Program-made: the position numbers and the translations under genes
NCBI GenBank assembly: GCA_947086625.1
Contig: CAMTZV010000007.1
Span: 1-11,244 of the forward strand
DNA length: 11,244 nt
Reading direction: 5' to 3'
Source of the DNA: an uncultured bacterium
GTDB lineage: Bacteria > Bacillota > Clostridia > Lachnospirales > Lachnospiraceae
The notes under the pieces: model-generated
The model's database searches: none
The model's input: the letters and a program-made list of their open reading frames with translations, nothing else
What the model was told of the DNA's origin: nothing
Part shown: positions 1 to 6,027 of the stretch, piece after piece
Layout: each line of letters opens with the position of its first letter
Numbering within the stretch: the stretch's first letter is position 1

Positions 1-49
1 CCTCGTCCGCCCGAATGCTGTCAAACGCGTCGCGTATGTTATTCGACAA
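1..49 (-). CDS. Probable anti-sigma factor, N-terminal 16 codons (partial)
   Basis: This is the start of a gene that runs off the left edge. It begins on a TTG whose codons overlap the last codons of the sigma-factor gene. The visible peptide is LSNNIRDAFDSIRADE (first residue read as Met). GGAGG at 58-62 lies 8 nt before the TTG. A short gene overlapping an ECF sigma factor in this position is normally the membrane anti-sigma factor that holds the sigma inactive, and an opening of the type NIRDAFDSIRADE fits clostridial anti-sigma proteins from memory. The domain that would prove it is outside the window. Overlapping stop and start suggest translational coupling, keeping the two proteins in balance. 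Confidence 0.62.
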   Translation of the reverse strand, partial: MSNNIRDAFDSIRADE

Positions 50-524
50 TCTCCTCACCTCCCAGCCTTGCTCTCAGCATTCCGCGCCCTCTCGAGAGCA
101 GCGAATATACCGTATTTTCCTTTTTTCCGAGTATCCTCCCAATCTCGGCAGCCGAATACCCCTCGTAATAGTACAGATAGATCGCATCCTTGTACTTTGC
201 CGGCAGCGCCAGCACCGCCTCAAGCACCTCCCTGTGATCCTCGGGAACCTCTGCCTGCATCTCGGCGACGACGTCCAGCGGCACCGTATTGCGCCTGAAA
301 AAGCTCTTCAGATAGTCCTTACAGGCGTTGATCGTGATGCGCAGAAACCACGCCTTCTCGTGCCCCGCGCTCTCGAACGGCTCATCGTGCAGCATATATT
401 TCAAAAACACGTTTTGAAAGACATCCTCCGTGTCCGCCTGATTTTTCAGATGGCAGAAGCAGATACGCCGCACCATATCCGCGTACTGCTCCACCGCACG
501 GTTGATCTCAAAGTCGCTTCGCAC
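39..524 (-). CDS. ECF-type RNA polymerase sigma factor (sigma-70 family)
   Basis: A 161-aa alternative sigma factor of the extracytoplasmic-function class, which directs RNA polymerase to a small regulon. Region 2 covers about residues 10-80, with DTEDVFQNVFLKY (31-43) and EKAWFLRITINACKDYL (56-72), the core-binding and -10 recognition helices. Region 4 covers about 98-155, with LPAKYKDAIYLYYYEGYSAAEIG and the helix-turn-helix continuing to SRGRGMLR. There is no region 1 or 3, and the length is normal for the class. The start is GTG at 524, chosen because GGAGGTGA (531-538) sits 6 nt upstream. The stop overlaps the TTG of the probable anti-sigma gene. The antiporter gene ends 33 nt upstream on the same strand and I see no convincing promoter in that gap, so it may be co-transcribed with the antiporter or driven from inside it. 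The class is secure; the signal and regulon are unknown. Confidence 0.93.
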   Translation of the reverse strand: MRSDFEINRAVEQYADMVRRICFCHLKNQADTEDVFQNVFLKYMLHDEPFESAGHEKAWFLRITINACKDYLKSFFRRNTVPLDVVAEMQAEVPEDHREVLEAVLALPAKYKDAIYLYYYEGYSAAEIGRILGKKENTVYSLLSRGRGMLRARLGGEEIVE

Positions 525-557
525 CGCGTATCACCTCCCCTTCTGCGCATGACGGCG

Positions 558-2072
558 TTACAGTGAAGCCTTCCCCGATTTTCTTCCCCACACCATCATT
601 ACCGCAAGCAAAAGCAGGACGGCGAGAACGACCGCAAACGGGCTCCTTGTAAAGCCGGCAAACAGAAACGCCAAAAACGCGATGACCCCGTTTACACAGG
701 CATACGGCAGCTGCGTTTTCACGTGCTCGACCAGTCCGCACTCCGCGCCTGTGGAGGAGAGGATCGTCGTATCCGAGATCGGCGAGCAGTGATCCCCGAA
801 CAGTCCGCCTGAAAGGACTGCGCCCACAGCGATCGCATAGGGGATCTCAAAGGCGTGCGCCATCGGGATCGCAAGCGGCATCATGATCGCAAACGTCCCC
901 CATGAGCTTCCGGTCGAAAACGATACAAACGTCCCGAAAATGAAGATTGCCGCCGGCACGAGCGCGCCCGAGAAATTCATGCTCTTTAAGCCGTTGACGA
1001 TGAAATCCGCAGTACCGAGCGCACTGATCATGCTCCCTAAAGACCATGCGAGCACGAGCGTTACCGCCACGTCCGTCATGCCCTTCATGCCGTCCACGTA
1101 GATCCTGAACGTATCGCGGAATGTCTTTACCTTATAGACGGCAATCAGCGCCATCAGCGTGAGCGCCCCGTAAAAATAGCCCATCGTCAGCGCCACGCGG
1201 AACGCATTCCCGTCGACCTTTTGGAACGGAAAGCCCAGCGGCGCCAGCGTGATAAAAAGCGTTGCAAACACGACGAGGATCGGGGCAATCACCATGCTGG
1301 GCTTTGCATGCGACGTCGTGTAGGCCGCATCCTTCCCGGGCTGCTCTTTCACATCGTCCTCAAAGGCGTACTCCCTTGTGGCAGCCGCCTCCTCCGCCCG
1401 CTTCATCTGTGAGAAATCCTTCTTTGTAAACGCCACGAGCGGGATCATGACGATCGCCAGAATCGCGTAGATCTGGAACGGTATCGCCGCCACAAACGTG
1501 CTGTAGTCGGACACGGCGACGTTCAGGTTCTCAAATTCTGCCTGGATCAGTCCCATAATGTACACGCCCCAGCCGATAAACGGGATGAGGATCGCCACCG
1601 GCGACGACGTGGAGTCTAAAATCCACGCGAGCTTCTCCCGCGAGATCTTCAGCTTGTCAAACAGCGGCCGGAACACCGGCCCGACGAGAAGCGGCGTCCC
1701 CAGATCCGAGAAAAAGATCAAAATACCCCCCAGCCATGCGCACAGCTGCGCTTTCAGCTTTGTGTTGACGTAGCGGTACACACTTTTGCTGAATGCCTGC
1801 GCCCCGCCGGATTTCTCCATCAGCTTGATAAATCCCCCGATAAAGATGACGAGCACGATCACGCCCGCATTATACGAGTCCGTGAGCTGCACAAAAAAGT
1901 AATCCCCAATGATCGATTTCGTTGCCAGAAACGGATTGCCCCCTGCAAAGATCATCGTTCCGACAAACCCTCCGCAGAACAGCGACAGAATGACATTCTT
2001 ACTCTTAATCGCCATGACAACCGCTACGAGCGGCGGCAGCAGGCTCAAAAAACCATAATTTGCAACCTCCAT
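558..2072 (-). CDS. NhaC-family Na+/H+ antiporter-type transporter
   Basis: A 504-aa polytopic inner-membrane protein of the NhaC/IT-superfamily antiporter family (Na_H_antiporter, PF03553). Hydrophobic segments run along the whole chain, broken by a charged cytoplasmic loop at about residues 217-258. Family hallmarks visible are DSTSSPVAILIPFIGWGVY (153-171), FSTGSSWGTFAI (385-396) and GDHCSPISDTTILSSTGAE (426-444). Members usually exchange Na+ for H+; some relatives move malate/lactate or amino acids, so the exact substrate is open. The start is ATG at 2072 with GGGGG (2081-2085) 8 nt upstream and a near-consensus promoter behind it. The sigma and anti-sigma genes follow directly. It diverges from azlCD. 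Length and motifs look intact. Confidence 0.9.
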   Translation of the reverse strand: MEVANYGFLSLLPPLVAVVMAIKSKNVILSLFCGGFVGTMIFAGGNPFLATKSIIGDYFFVQLTDSYNAGVIVLVIFIGGFIKLMEKSGGAQAFSKSVYRYVNTKLKAQLCAWLGGILIFFSDLGTPLLVGPVFRPLFDKLKISREKLAWILDSTSSPVAILIPFIGWGVYIMGLIQAEFENLNVAVSDYSTFVAAIPFQIYAILAIVMIPLVAFTKKDFSQMKRAEEAAATREYAFEDDVKEQPGKDAAYTTSHAKPSMVIAPILVVFATLFITLAPLGFPFQKVDGNAFRVALTMGYFYGALTLMALIAVYKVKTFRDTFRIYVDGMKGMTDVAVTLVLAWSLGSMISALGTADFIVNGLKSMNFSGALVPAAIFIFGTFVSFSTGSSWGTFAIMMPLAIPMAHAFEIPYAIAVGAVLSGGLFGDHCSPISDTTILSSTGAECGLVEHVKTQLPYACVNGVIAFLAFLFAGFTRSPFAVVLAVLLLLAVMMVWGRKSGKASL

Positions 2073-2104
2073 AACTTTATCCCCCGTAAATTTTTTCTGT
2101 TCCT

Positions 2105-2133
2105 ATCATACGAATTCTGCCGGATTTCGTCAA
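2105..2133 (-). promoter_or_regulatory. Sigma-A-type promoter of the antiporter gene
   Basis: On the minus strand, -35 TTGACG (2128-2133) and -10 TATGAT (2105-2110) are separated by exactly 17 bp. Each hexamer has one mismatch to consensus. The expected transcription start is near 2098, giving a leader of roughly 25 nt before the ATG at 2072. The sigma-A type and the start point are inferred from sequence only. Confidence 0.75.
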
Positions 2134-2166
2134 TAGGTTTTAAACATTCGTGTATCATGTTCTCAC

Positions 2167-2191
2167 GGAGCGCGCAGCCAGTGCGCGTTCC
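2167..2191. repeat. GC-rich hairpin/inverted repeat between divergent promoters
   Basis: The arms at 2167-2176 and 2182-2191 form a 10-bp stem (GGAGCGCGCA against TGCGCGTTCC, with one G-T pair) around a 5-base loop GCCAG. The core CGCGCA/TGCGCG is perfect. It lies about 34 bp upstream of the antiporter -35 box and about 50 bp upstream of the azlC -10 box. No T-run follows on either strand, so it is not a standard terminator. It could be a regulator binding site for either gene, or a chance palindrome. Confidence 0.4.
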
Positions 2192-2238
2192 CGGGGCGTA
2201 CTGAAAATGAAATATTGCTGTTCACCCGCGCAGATCTT

Positions 2239-2247
2239 TGCTATAAT
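2239..2247 (+). promoter_or_regulatory. Extended -10 promoter of the azlCD operon
   Basis: TGCTATAAT is a perfect extended -10 element (TG, one base, TATAAT; the hexamer is 2242-2247). No good -35 box lies 16-18 bp upstream (TGTTCA at 2219-2224 is the best and is weak), which is typical of extended -10 promoters. The predicted start is near 2254, downstream of the first in-frame ATG (2150). This supports translation beginning at 2297. Confidence 0.65.
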
Positions 2248-2296
2248 TGATTTTGGACATCGCAGGCATCGAAAAGACGAAGAGGTGATTTTCATT

Positions 2297-3019
2297 ATGC
2301 AGGACATCAGATCAACGAAACAGGTGATGGCGCAGGCGGCCCGCCTCGCCTTTCCCTACACCATCCCGATCTTTGCGGGCTTCTGGTTTTTGGGCATTAC
2401 ATACGGCATCTACATGAACGTGTCCGGTTTCAGCTTCGTCTACCCCATGCTCATGAGTCTTACGATCTTCGGCGGCTCACTGGAATTTCTCGCGGTGAAA
2501 ATGCTGCTCTCGGCCTTCGCGCCGCTGCAGACCCTTGTCATGGCGCTCATGATTCAGGCCAGGCATTTATTTTACGGCATTTCCATGCTGGATCAATTCC
2601 GGGGAACGGGCTGGAAAAAAGTGTATCTCATTTTCGGCATGTGCGACGAGACGTTTTCCATCAATTACTCCGCTAAAATCCCGGAGGATGTGGACCGCGG
2701 CTGGTTCATGTTTTTCGTGACGCTGTTCAACCATTTTTACTGGTTTTCCGGCGCAACGCTCGGCGGGCTTTTGGGAAATCTGATCACGTTTGATACAAAA
2801 GGGCTGGACTTCGTGATGACCGCCCTGTTCGTCGTCATCTTTTTAGAGCAATGGCTCAAGGAAAAAAAGCATGCCTCTTCCCTGATCGGCGTCCTCGCCG
2901 CTGCGGCCTGTCTGCTGCTCTTTGGCGCGGATTCCTTTCTCGTTCCGACGATGGCGTGCATCCTCTGCCTCCTTACCGTCTTCCGCAAACCGATTGAGAA
3001 AGCAGGTGATTTCACATGA
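2297..3019 (+). CDS. azlC: AzlC-family branched-chain amino-acid exporter, large subunit
   Basis: A 240-aa integral membrane protein of the AzlC family. With a small AzlD partner, AzlC proteins export branched-chain amino acids and their toxic analogues (4-azaleucine resistance). Visible family features are the N-terminal hydrophobic stretch [20 protein letters not shown] (20-39), [18 protein letters not shown] (54-71), [11 protein letters not shown] (88-98), DETFSINY (117-124) and [18 protein letters not shown] (169-186). The frame is open back to an ATG at 2150, but I place the start at 2297. AGAGGTGA (2281-2288) sits 8 nt before it, family homology begins there, and the probable promoter lies downstream of 2150. 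The stop overlaps the azlD start as ATGA. The family is clear; exact substrates are inferred. Confidence 0.92.
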   Translation: MQDIRSTKQVMAQAARLAFPYTIPIFAGFWFLGITYGIYMNVSGFSFVYPMLMSLTIFGGSLEFLAVKMLLSAFAPLQTLVMALMIQARHLFYGISMLDQFRGTGWKKVYLIFGMCDETFSINYSAKIPEDVDRGWFMFFVTLFNHFYWFSGATLGGLLGNLITFDTKGLDFVMTALFVVIFLEQWLKEKKHASSLIGVLAAAACLLLFGADSFLVPTMACILCLLTVFRKPIEKAGDFT

Positions 3020-3342
3020 CGCTGACACAACAGATCATTACCGTCGGCATTTGCGTGCTCGCCACGATAGCGACCCGGTTTTTGCCGTTTTTACTGTTTT
3101 CCTCGAAAAAACCGACACCGGGCTATATCCGCTATCTCGGAAAAGCGCTCCCCGCCGCCATTTTCGGGATGCTTGTCGTCTACTGCTTAAAAAACGTGAG
3201 CATTTTAACCGGAAGCCACGGCGTGCCCGAGCTTCTTGCGATCGCCGTCGTCGCAGCGCTGCACCTGTGGAAACAGCAGATGCTTCTTTCGATCGCGGGC
3301 GGCACCGTCTGTTATATGCTGCTCGTGCAGCTTGTTTTTTAA
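3016..3342 (+). CDS. azlD: AzlD-family branched-chain amino-acid exporter, small subunit
   Basis: A 108-aa membrane protein with three to four hydrophobic segments, the usual size for AzlD. Its family signatures include an N-terminal segment with [10 protein letters not shown] (residues 20-29), then a segment around [16 protein letters not shown], and a C-terminal segment ending in MLLVQLVF. It works as the obligate partner of AzlC in the inner membrane. The ATG overlaps the azlC stop by 4 nt (ATGA) and AGGTGA lies 6 nt upstream inside azlC, so translation is probably coupled. The adjacent azlC makes the assignment firm. Confidence 0.9.
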   Translation: MTLTQQIITVGICVLATIATRFLPFLLFSSKKPTPGYIRYLGKALPAAIFGMLVVYCLKNVSILTGSHGVPELLAIAVVAALHLWKQQMLLSIAGGTVCYMLLVQLVF

Positions 3343-3379
3343 AGGCAGTCTCGTTTACATGGCATACGGAGGTTTTTAT

Positions 3380-3880
3380 ATGGAAGTAACATTATCCGAA
3401 GCAGCGACTGACGACGTAAAGGAGCTGCACGCGATGCAGGTAGAAGCGTTTCAGAATTTATTGGAGAAATATCAGGATTATGACACCAGTCCCGCAAGTG
3501 AAGGCGTGGAAAAAGTAGCGGAGCGGCTGAAACAGGATTTTACATATTACTATTTCATCCGTATTGGACAGAAAAACGTCGGGGCGATCCGTATCATTGA
3601 CCCAAAGGACGGGACTGGCAAATTCATATCGCCGATTTTCGTGCTGCCGGAATTTCAGGGAAAGGGCATCGCGCAGAAAGCGATCCGGCTCTGTGAAACA
3701 ATCCACGGAGGCGGGCTTTGGGGGTTAGCCACCATTTTGCAGGAGCCGAAAAACTGTCATTTATATGAAAAAATGGGATATCGCAGGACCGGGAAAACGT
3801 CGGTCATCAACGAAAGGCTTACGCTGGTCTTTTATGAAAAACTGATACAGGAGGCGCATTTTGAAGAGAGAAACCTATGA
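3380..3880 (+). CDS. GNAT-family N-acetyltransferase, substrate unknown
   Basis: A 166-aa protein of the GCN5-related acetyltransferase fold, which transfers an acetyl group from acetyl-CoA to an amine. The acetyl-CoA pyrophosphate loop is FVLPEFQGKGIAQKAI (87-102), matching Q-x-x-G-x-A. The late motif NCHLYEKMGYRRTG (125-138) is the typical beta5/alpha4 segment with its conserved Tyr. The start is ATG at 3380, with GGAGG 7 nt upstream. An in-frame open stretch back to 3236 overlaps azlD and has no site of its own. It follows azlD after 37 nt with no clear promoter or terminator between, so it probably belongs to the same transcript. The next gene starts inside its last 20 nt. The acceptor cannot be told from sequence. 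Confidence 0.88.
   Translation: MEVTLSEAATDDVKELHAMQVEAFQNLLEKYQDYDTSPASEGVEKVAERLKQDFTYYYFIRIGQKNVGAIRIIDPKDGTGKFISPIFVLPEFQGKGIAQKAIRLCETIHGGGLWGLATILQEPKNCHLYEKMGYRRTGKTSVINERLTLVFYEKLIQEAHFEERNL
3849..3854 (+). promoter_or_regulatory. Strong ribosome binding site deciding a TTG start
   Basis: A perfect AGGAGG lies 6 nt before TTG at 3861, inside the end of the acetyltransferase gene. The first in-frame ATG (3897) has no comparable site, so the TTG is the better start. Confidence 0.75.
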
Positions 3881-4562
3881 GCTGCTTGAACGCTATATGA
3901 TCTGCTGCATGGAAGATACCGCCCACGACAAGGAGCACATCTATCGTGTGCTGTACCACGCATTGGAAATCGCAAAAACAGAGCACGGCGTCGACTATGA
4001 CGTCCTGATCGCCGCGTGTCTGCTGCACGATATCGGCAGAAAAGAGCAATTTAAAAATCCTGCCCTGTGCCATGCCGCGGTCGGAGGCGAAAAGGCGTAT
4101 CAGTTTTTGCTGGCGCACGGCTTTGAGCCTTCCTATGCAAAGCAGGTAAAGCAGTGCATTCAGACGCACCGCTACCGGCAAAACAATCCGCCGCAAAGCC
4201 TCGAGGCAAAGATATTATTTGACGCCGATAAACTGGACGTAGCCGGTGCGGTAGGAATCGCAAGGACGCTGCTCTACAACGGCATCACCGGCGAACCATT
4301 GTACTCCCTGCTGCCCGACGGTTCCGTTTCGACCGGGGAAACCGACACGGAACCGTCCTTTTTCCACGAATATAAATACAAATTAGAACATTTGTATGCG
4401 AGCTTTTACACCGAAAAAGCAAGAGCGATGGCAAACGAGCGACAAGCGATTGCAGCCGCCTTTTATAACAGCCTGTACGGGGAAGTGAACGCGTCCTATC
4501 AAAATGGGATGGATGAGCTGGAACGCTTGCTGGAAGGGACGGACTGTGTAAATATTATCTGA
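3861..4562 (+). CDS. HD-domain phosphohydrolase-like protein
   Basis: A 233-aa soluble protein of the HD superfamily, metal-dependent hydrolases of nucleotides or other phosphate esters. Metal-ligand candidates are visible in the expected order: His22 and His26 (HDKEH), His56-Asp57 (LLHDIGRKE), His103 and Asp121/Asp123 (FDADKLD). It resembles the small stand-alone HD proteins of the YedJ/PF01966 group rather than RelA/SpoT or HD-GYP proteins; no partner domain is present. The start is the TTG at 3861 with a perfect AGGAGG 6 nt upstream. It overlaps the acetyltransferase gene by 20 nt, which points to coupled translation and perhaps a shared pathway. No transmembrane segment is seen. The substrate is unknown. 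Confidence 0.87.
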   Translation: MKRETYELLERYMICCMEDTAHDKEHIYRVLYHALEIAKTEHGVDYDVLIAACLLHDIGRKEQFKNPALCHAAVGGEKAYQFLLAHGFEPSYAKQVKQCIQTHRYRQNNPPQSLEAKILFDADKLDVAGAVGIARTLLYNGITGEPLYSLLPDGSVSTGETDTEPSFFHEYKYKLEHLYASFYTEKARAMANERQAIAAAFYNSLYGEVNASYQNGMDELERLLEGTDCVNII

Positions 4563-4586
4563 ACACCGAAGTCCCGCCGGAACTTC

Positions 4587-4613
4587 TTGACAGCCAGCCC
4601 CGATTATTATAAT
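4587..4613 (+). promoter_or_regulatory. Promoter of apbE
   Basis: A perfect -35 TTGACA (4587-4592) and a perfect -10 TATAAT (4608-4613) are spaced by 15 bp, slightly short of optimum. TAATCT at 4610-4615 would give 17 bp. An imperfect 17-bp palindrome, AAGTCCCGCCGGAACTT (4569-4585), abuts the -35 box and could be an operator or the foot of a weak hairpin ending the upstream transcript. No T-run follows it. Confidence 0.65.
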
Positions 4614-4653
4614 CTAATCTACAGGAAACAAAAAGCCAGCAAAGAGGAAACCA

Positions 4654-5643
4654 ATGAACGACAACGACAAACGCAAAAAAATCATGCTCGCCCTGATTCT
4701 CTCGGCGATCATCGTACTGATCAGCTTCATCTACAACAATTACGTCGCAAAGGCAAAGCCGGTCGCAAAGAGCGACTTCCTGTTTAACACGATCGTGGAG
4801 ATCCAGCTCAACGACTCCACGGACGAATCGCTCATCGACGACTGCTTTGCGCTGGGGGATCGCTACGAGCAGTATTTCAGCCGGACGCGGACGGACAGCG
4901 ACATTTACAAAATCAACCACGCGGGCGGCGCTTCGGTGGAGGTTCACGAAGAAACCGCCGCGCTCATCCGCACGGGAATTGAATACGGAGCATTCAGCGA
5001 AGGCGCCTTTGACATCACGATCGGCGCCCTTTCTGATTTATGGGATATCCCGAACAACCAGAACACGGTTCCCTCACAGGCGGACATTGCGCGCGCGCTT
5101 GCCACGGTCGACTATAAACAGATCGACGTCACGGGAAACACCGTCACACTGAAAAACCCCGACGCGATGCTCGACCTCGGCGGCATCGCCAAGGGCTACG
5201 CAGCCGACCAGATGAAGGCTTACTTAAACGAAAACGGCGTTCACGAGGGATTTATCAATCTCGGCGGCAACGTGCTCACCCTCGGCGAAAAAAAAGACGG
5301 GCCCTACCGCATCGGCATCCAGAAGCCCTTCGACGAGGGCGGAGCCGTCATTACAACCGTGGAAATCGACGATCAGAGCGTCGTGACCTCCGGCCGCTAC
5401 GAGCGCTATTTTGAAAAGGACGGCCGCATTTATCACCACATCTTAAACCCCGCCGACGGCTATCCGTACGAGAGCGGGCTCAACGGCGTAACGATCATCT
5501 CCGACTCCTCGATGGAGGGCGACGCGCTCAGCACGATCTGCTTTGCGCTCGGCATGGAAAAGGCGAAAGCGCTGCTCTCCAATATGACGGATGTCGACGC
5601 GATCTTTATCGACAAGGACAACCGGCTTTTTCTGGATGACTGA
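4654..5643 (+). CDS. apbE: FAD:protein FMN transferase (ApbE family), membrane-anchored
   Basis: A 329-aa enzyme that splits FAD and attaches FMN covalently to a Thr/Ser of target flavoproteins such as the RnfG/NqrC type, outside the cytoplasmic membrane. A short basic N-terminus (NDKRKK) leads into one hydrophobic helix (about 10-28) with no lipobox Cys, so it is probably an uncleaved signal anchor rather than a lipoprotein. Family motifs in order are GAFDITIG (117-124), DLGGIAKGYAAD (174-185), NLGGN (202-206), VVTSGRYER (243-251), HHILNPADGYP (261-271) and GDALST (289-294), the last contributing metal binding. Length is normal. The start is ATG at 4654 with GAGG 6 nt upstream. It stands alone with its own promoter, and no Rnf, Nqr or FMN-binding-domain gene is in the window, so its target must be encoded elsewhere. 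Confidence 0.94.
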   Translation: MNDNDKRKKIMLALILSAIIVLISFIYNNYVAKAKPVAKSDFLFNTIVEIQLNDSTDESLIDDCFALGDRYEQYFSRTRTDSDIYKINHAGGASVEVHEETAALIRTGIEYGAFSEGAFDITIGALSDLWDIPNNQNTVPSQADIARALATVDYKQIDVTGNTVTLKNPDAMLDLGGIAKGYAADQMKAYLNENGVHEGFINLGGNVLTLGEKKDGPYRIGIQKPFDEGGAVITTVEIDDQSVVTSGRYERYFEKDGRIYHHILNPADGYPYESGLNGVTIISDSSMEGDALSTICFALGMEKAKALLSNMTDVDAIFIDKDNRLFLDD

Positions 5644-5716
5644 TTTTTCAGATCATCGGCATCAATCTGCGCGGCTGCAGGGGCTGCTGGCTGAATCATG
5701 TTCTCCCGCAGCCATA

Positions 5717-5736
5717 GCATGCCCCCTTGGGTATGC
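5717..5736. repeat. Small stable hairpin downstream of apbE
   Basis: The arms at 5717-5724 and 5729-5736 form an 8-bp stem (one G-T pair) around the loop CCTT. GCCAT (5711-5715) and ATGGC (5746-5750) can enclose it in an outer stem. No T-run follows, so it is not a standard intrinsic terminator; it may mark the apbE 3' end or be one end of the repeat element. Confidence 0.35.
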
Positions 5737-5768
5737 AGCAAGTGCATGGCTCGGGTGTGAAAAGTAAC

Positions 5769-5891
5769 GACGAAACTGTCATAATTTTCCTTCCCTTCAC
5801 GTCGAAAACTGTCTCTTTTTCAGAAGTTTTCGACTTCTATGTCTGAAATTATCCATTACGCAAAAGTTTCTGACTTCAAAGTCTGAAACTT
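5769..5891. repeat. Array of inverted/direct repeats with 40-bp period upstream of the ATPase gene
   Basis: The unit GTCTGAAACT or a close variant occurs at 5801, 5841 and 5881, exactly 40 bp apart. Its reverse complement, AGTTTTCGAC or AGTTTCTGAC, occurs at 5825 and 5865, also 40 bp apart. GTCGAAAACT (5801-5810) and AGTTTTCGAC (5825-5834) are perfect 10-bp arms. The segments 5821-5850 and 5861-5890 match at 24 of 30 positions. CGAAACTGTC at 5771 is echoed at 5803. The last copy forms a 28-bp palindrome (5864-5891) with one T-T mismatch and a TCAA loop. A CTTGCTTTTTT tract follows, so it could also act as a weak terminator for apbE. The palindrome ends 1 bp before the putative -35 box. Confidence 0.7.
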
Positions 5892-5892
5892 C

Positions 5893-5920
5893 TTGCTTTT
5901 TTCTTCTCTTCAGCTATAAT
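5893..5920 (+). promoter_or_regulatory. Putative promoter of the DUF4143 ATPase gene
   Basis: A perfect -10 TATAAT (5915-5920) lies 16 bp from a weak -35 TTGCTT (5893-5898). Transcription would start near 5927, giving a leader of about 100 nt. The weak -35 box directly beside a palindrome fits control by an activator or repressor binding that palindrome; this is inference. Confidence 0.6.
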
Positions 5921-5938
5921 AGAGTATAAGAAAAAAGC
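5895..5938. repeat. Inverted repeat enclosing the -10 box
   Basis: GCTTTTTTCTT (5895-5905) and AAGAAAAAAGC (5928-5938) are perfect 11-bp arms. Inside them CTCT (5906-5909) pairs with AGAG (5921-5924), leaving the -10 hexamer in the loop. Its T-tract is in the left arm, so it is not a classic terminator for rightward transcripts. It could be an operator, a cruciform-forming site or a repeat-element end. Confidence 0.5.
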
Positions 5939-6027
5939 CCCTTACCGGAACGAACGTAACAGTTCAGCCTATCGGCGGAATCGTTACGAGCGGCAACGGG
6001 CAGACTGCGACGAAAAGGAGGAGCGCC

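Larger units (their letters stand above)
5644..6027. other. Repeat-rich non-coding control region between apbE and the ATPase gene
   Basis: These 384 bp hold no gene I can support. The first 120 bp are GC-rich with several small hairpins. From 5769 onward the base composition turns AT-rich and is built of inverted and direct repeats that lead into a promoter and a leader of about 100 nt. The separate elements are listed individually. The contrast in composition and the repeats suggest an inserted small repeat element, which cannot be confirmed from this window. Confidence 0.55.

Noticed and set aside
15-566. 183-codon open frame on the plus strand
   Set aside because: It lies opposite the ECF sigma-factor gene, has no family resemblance or good ribosome site, and is a shadow of that gene.
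2150-2296. N-terminal extension of azlC
   Set aside because: It has no ribosome site, lies upstream of or across the probable promoter, and its residues do not resemble AzlC.
3236-3379. N-terminal extension of the acetyltransferase
   Set aside because: It overlaps azlD in another frame, while a strong GGAGG site defines ATG 3380.
5460-5747. 95-codon minus-strand open frame across the apbE end
   Set aside because: Most of it is antisense to apbE; the rest falls in the hairpin-rich spacer, with no family resemblance.
5733-5846. 37-codon open frame starting ATG CAG CAA
   Set aside because: It runs into the repeat array, has no ribosome site ahead of it, and has no recognisable product.
5801-5890. 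Possible CRISPR array because of 40-bp spaced repeats
   Set aside because: Repeats are degenerate, alternate in orientation, leave no unique spacers of normal length, and no cas genes are present.
5923-6027. In-frame stop-free stretch before the DUF4143 ATPase
   Set aside because: It contains no ATG, GTG or TTG in frame; the AGGAGG before 6028 defines the start.
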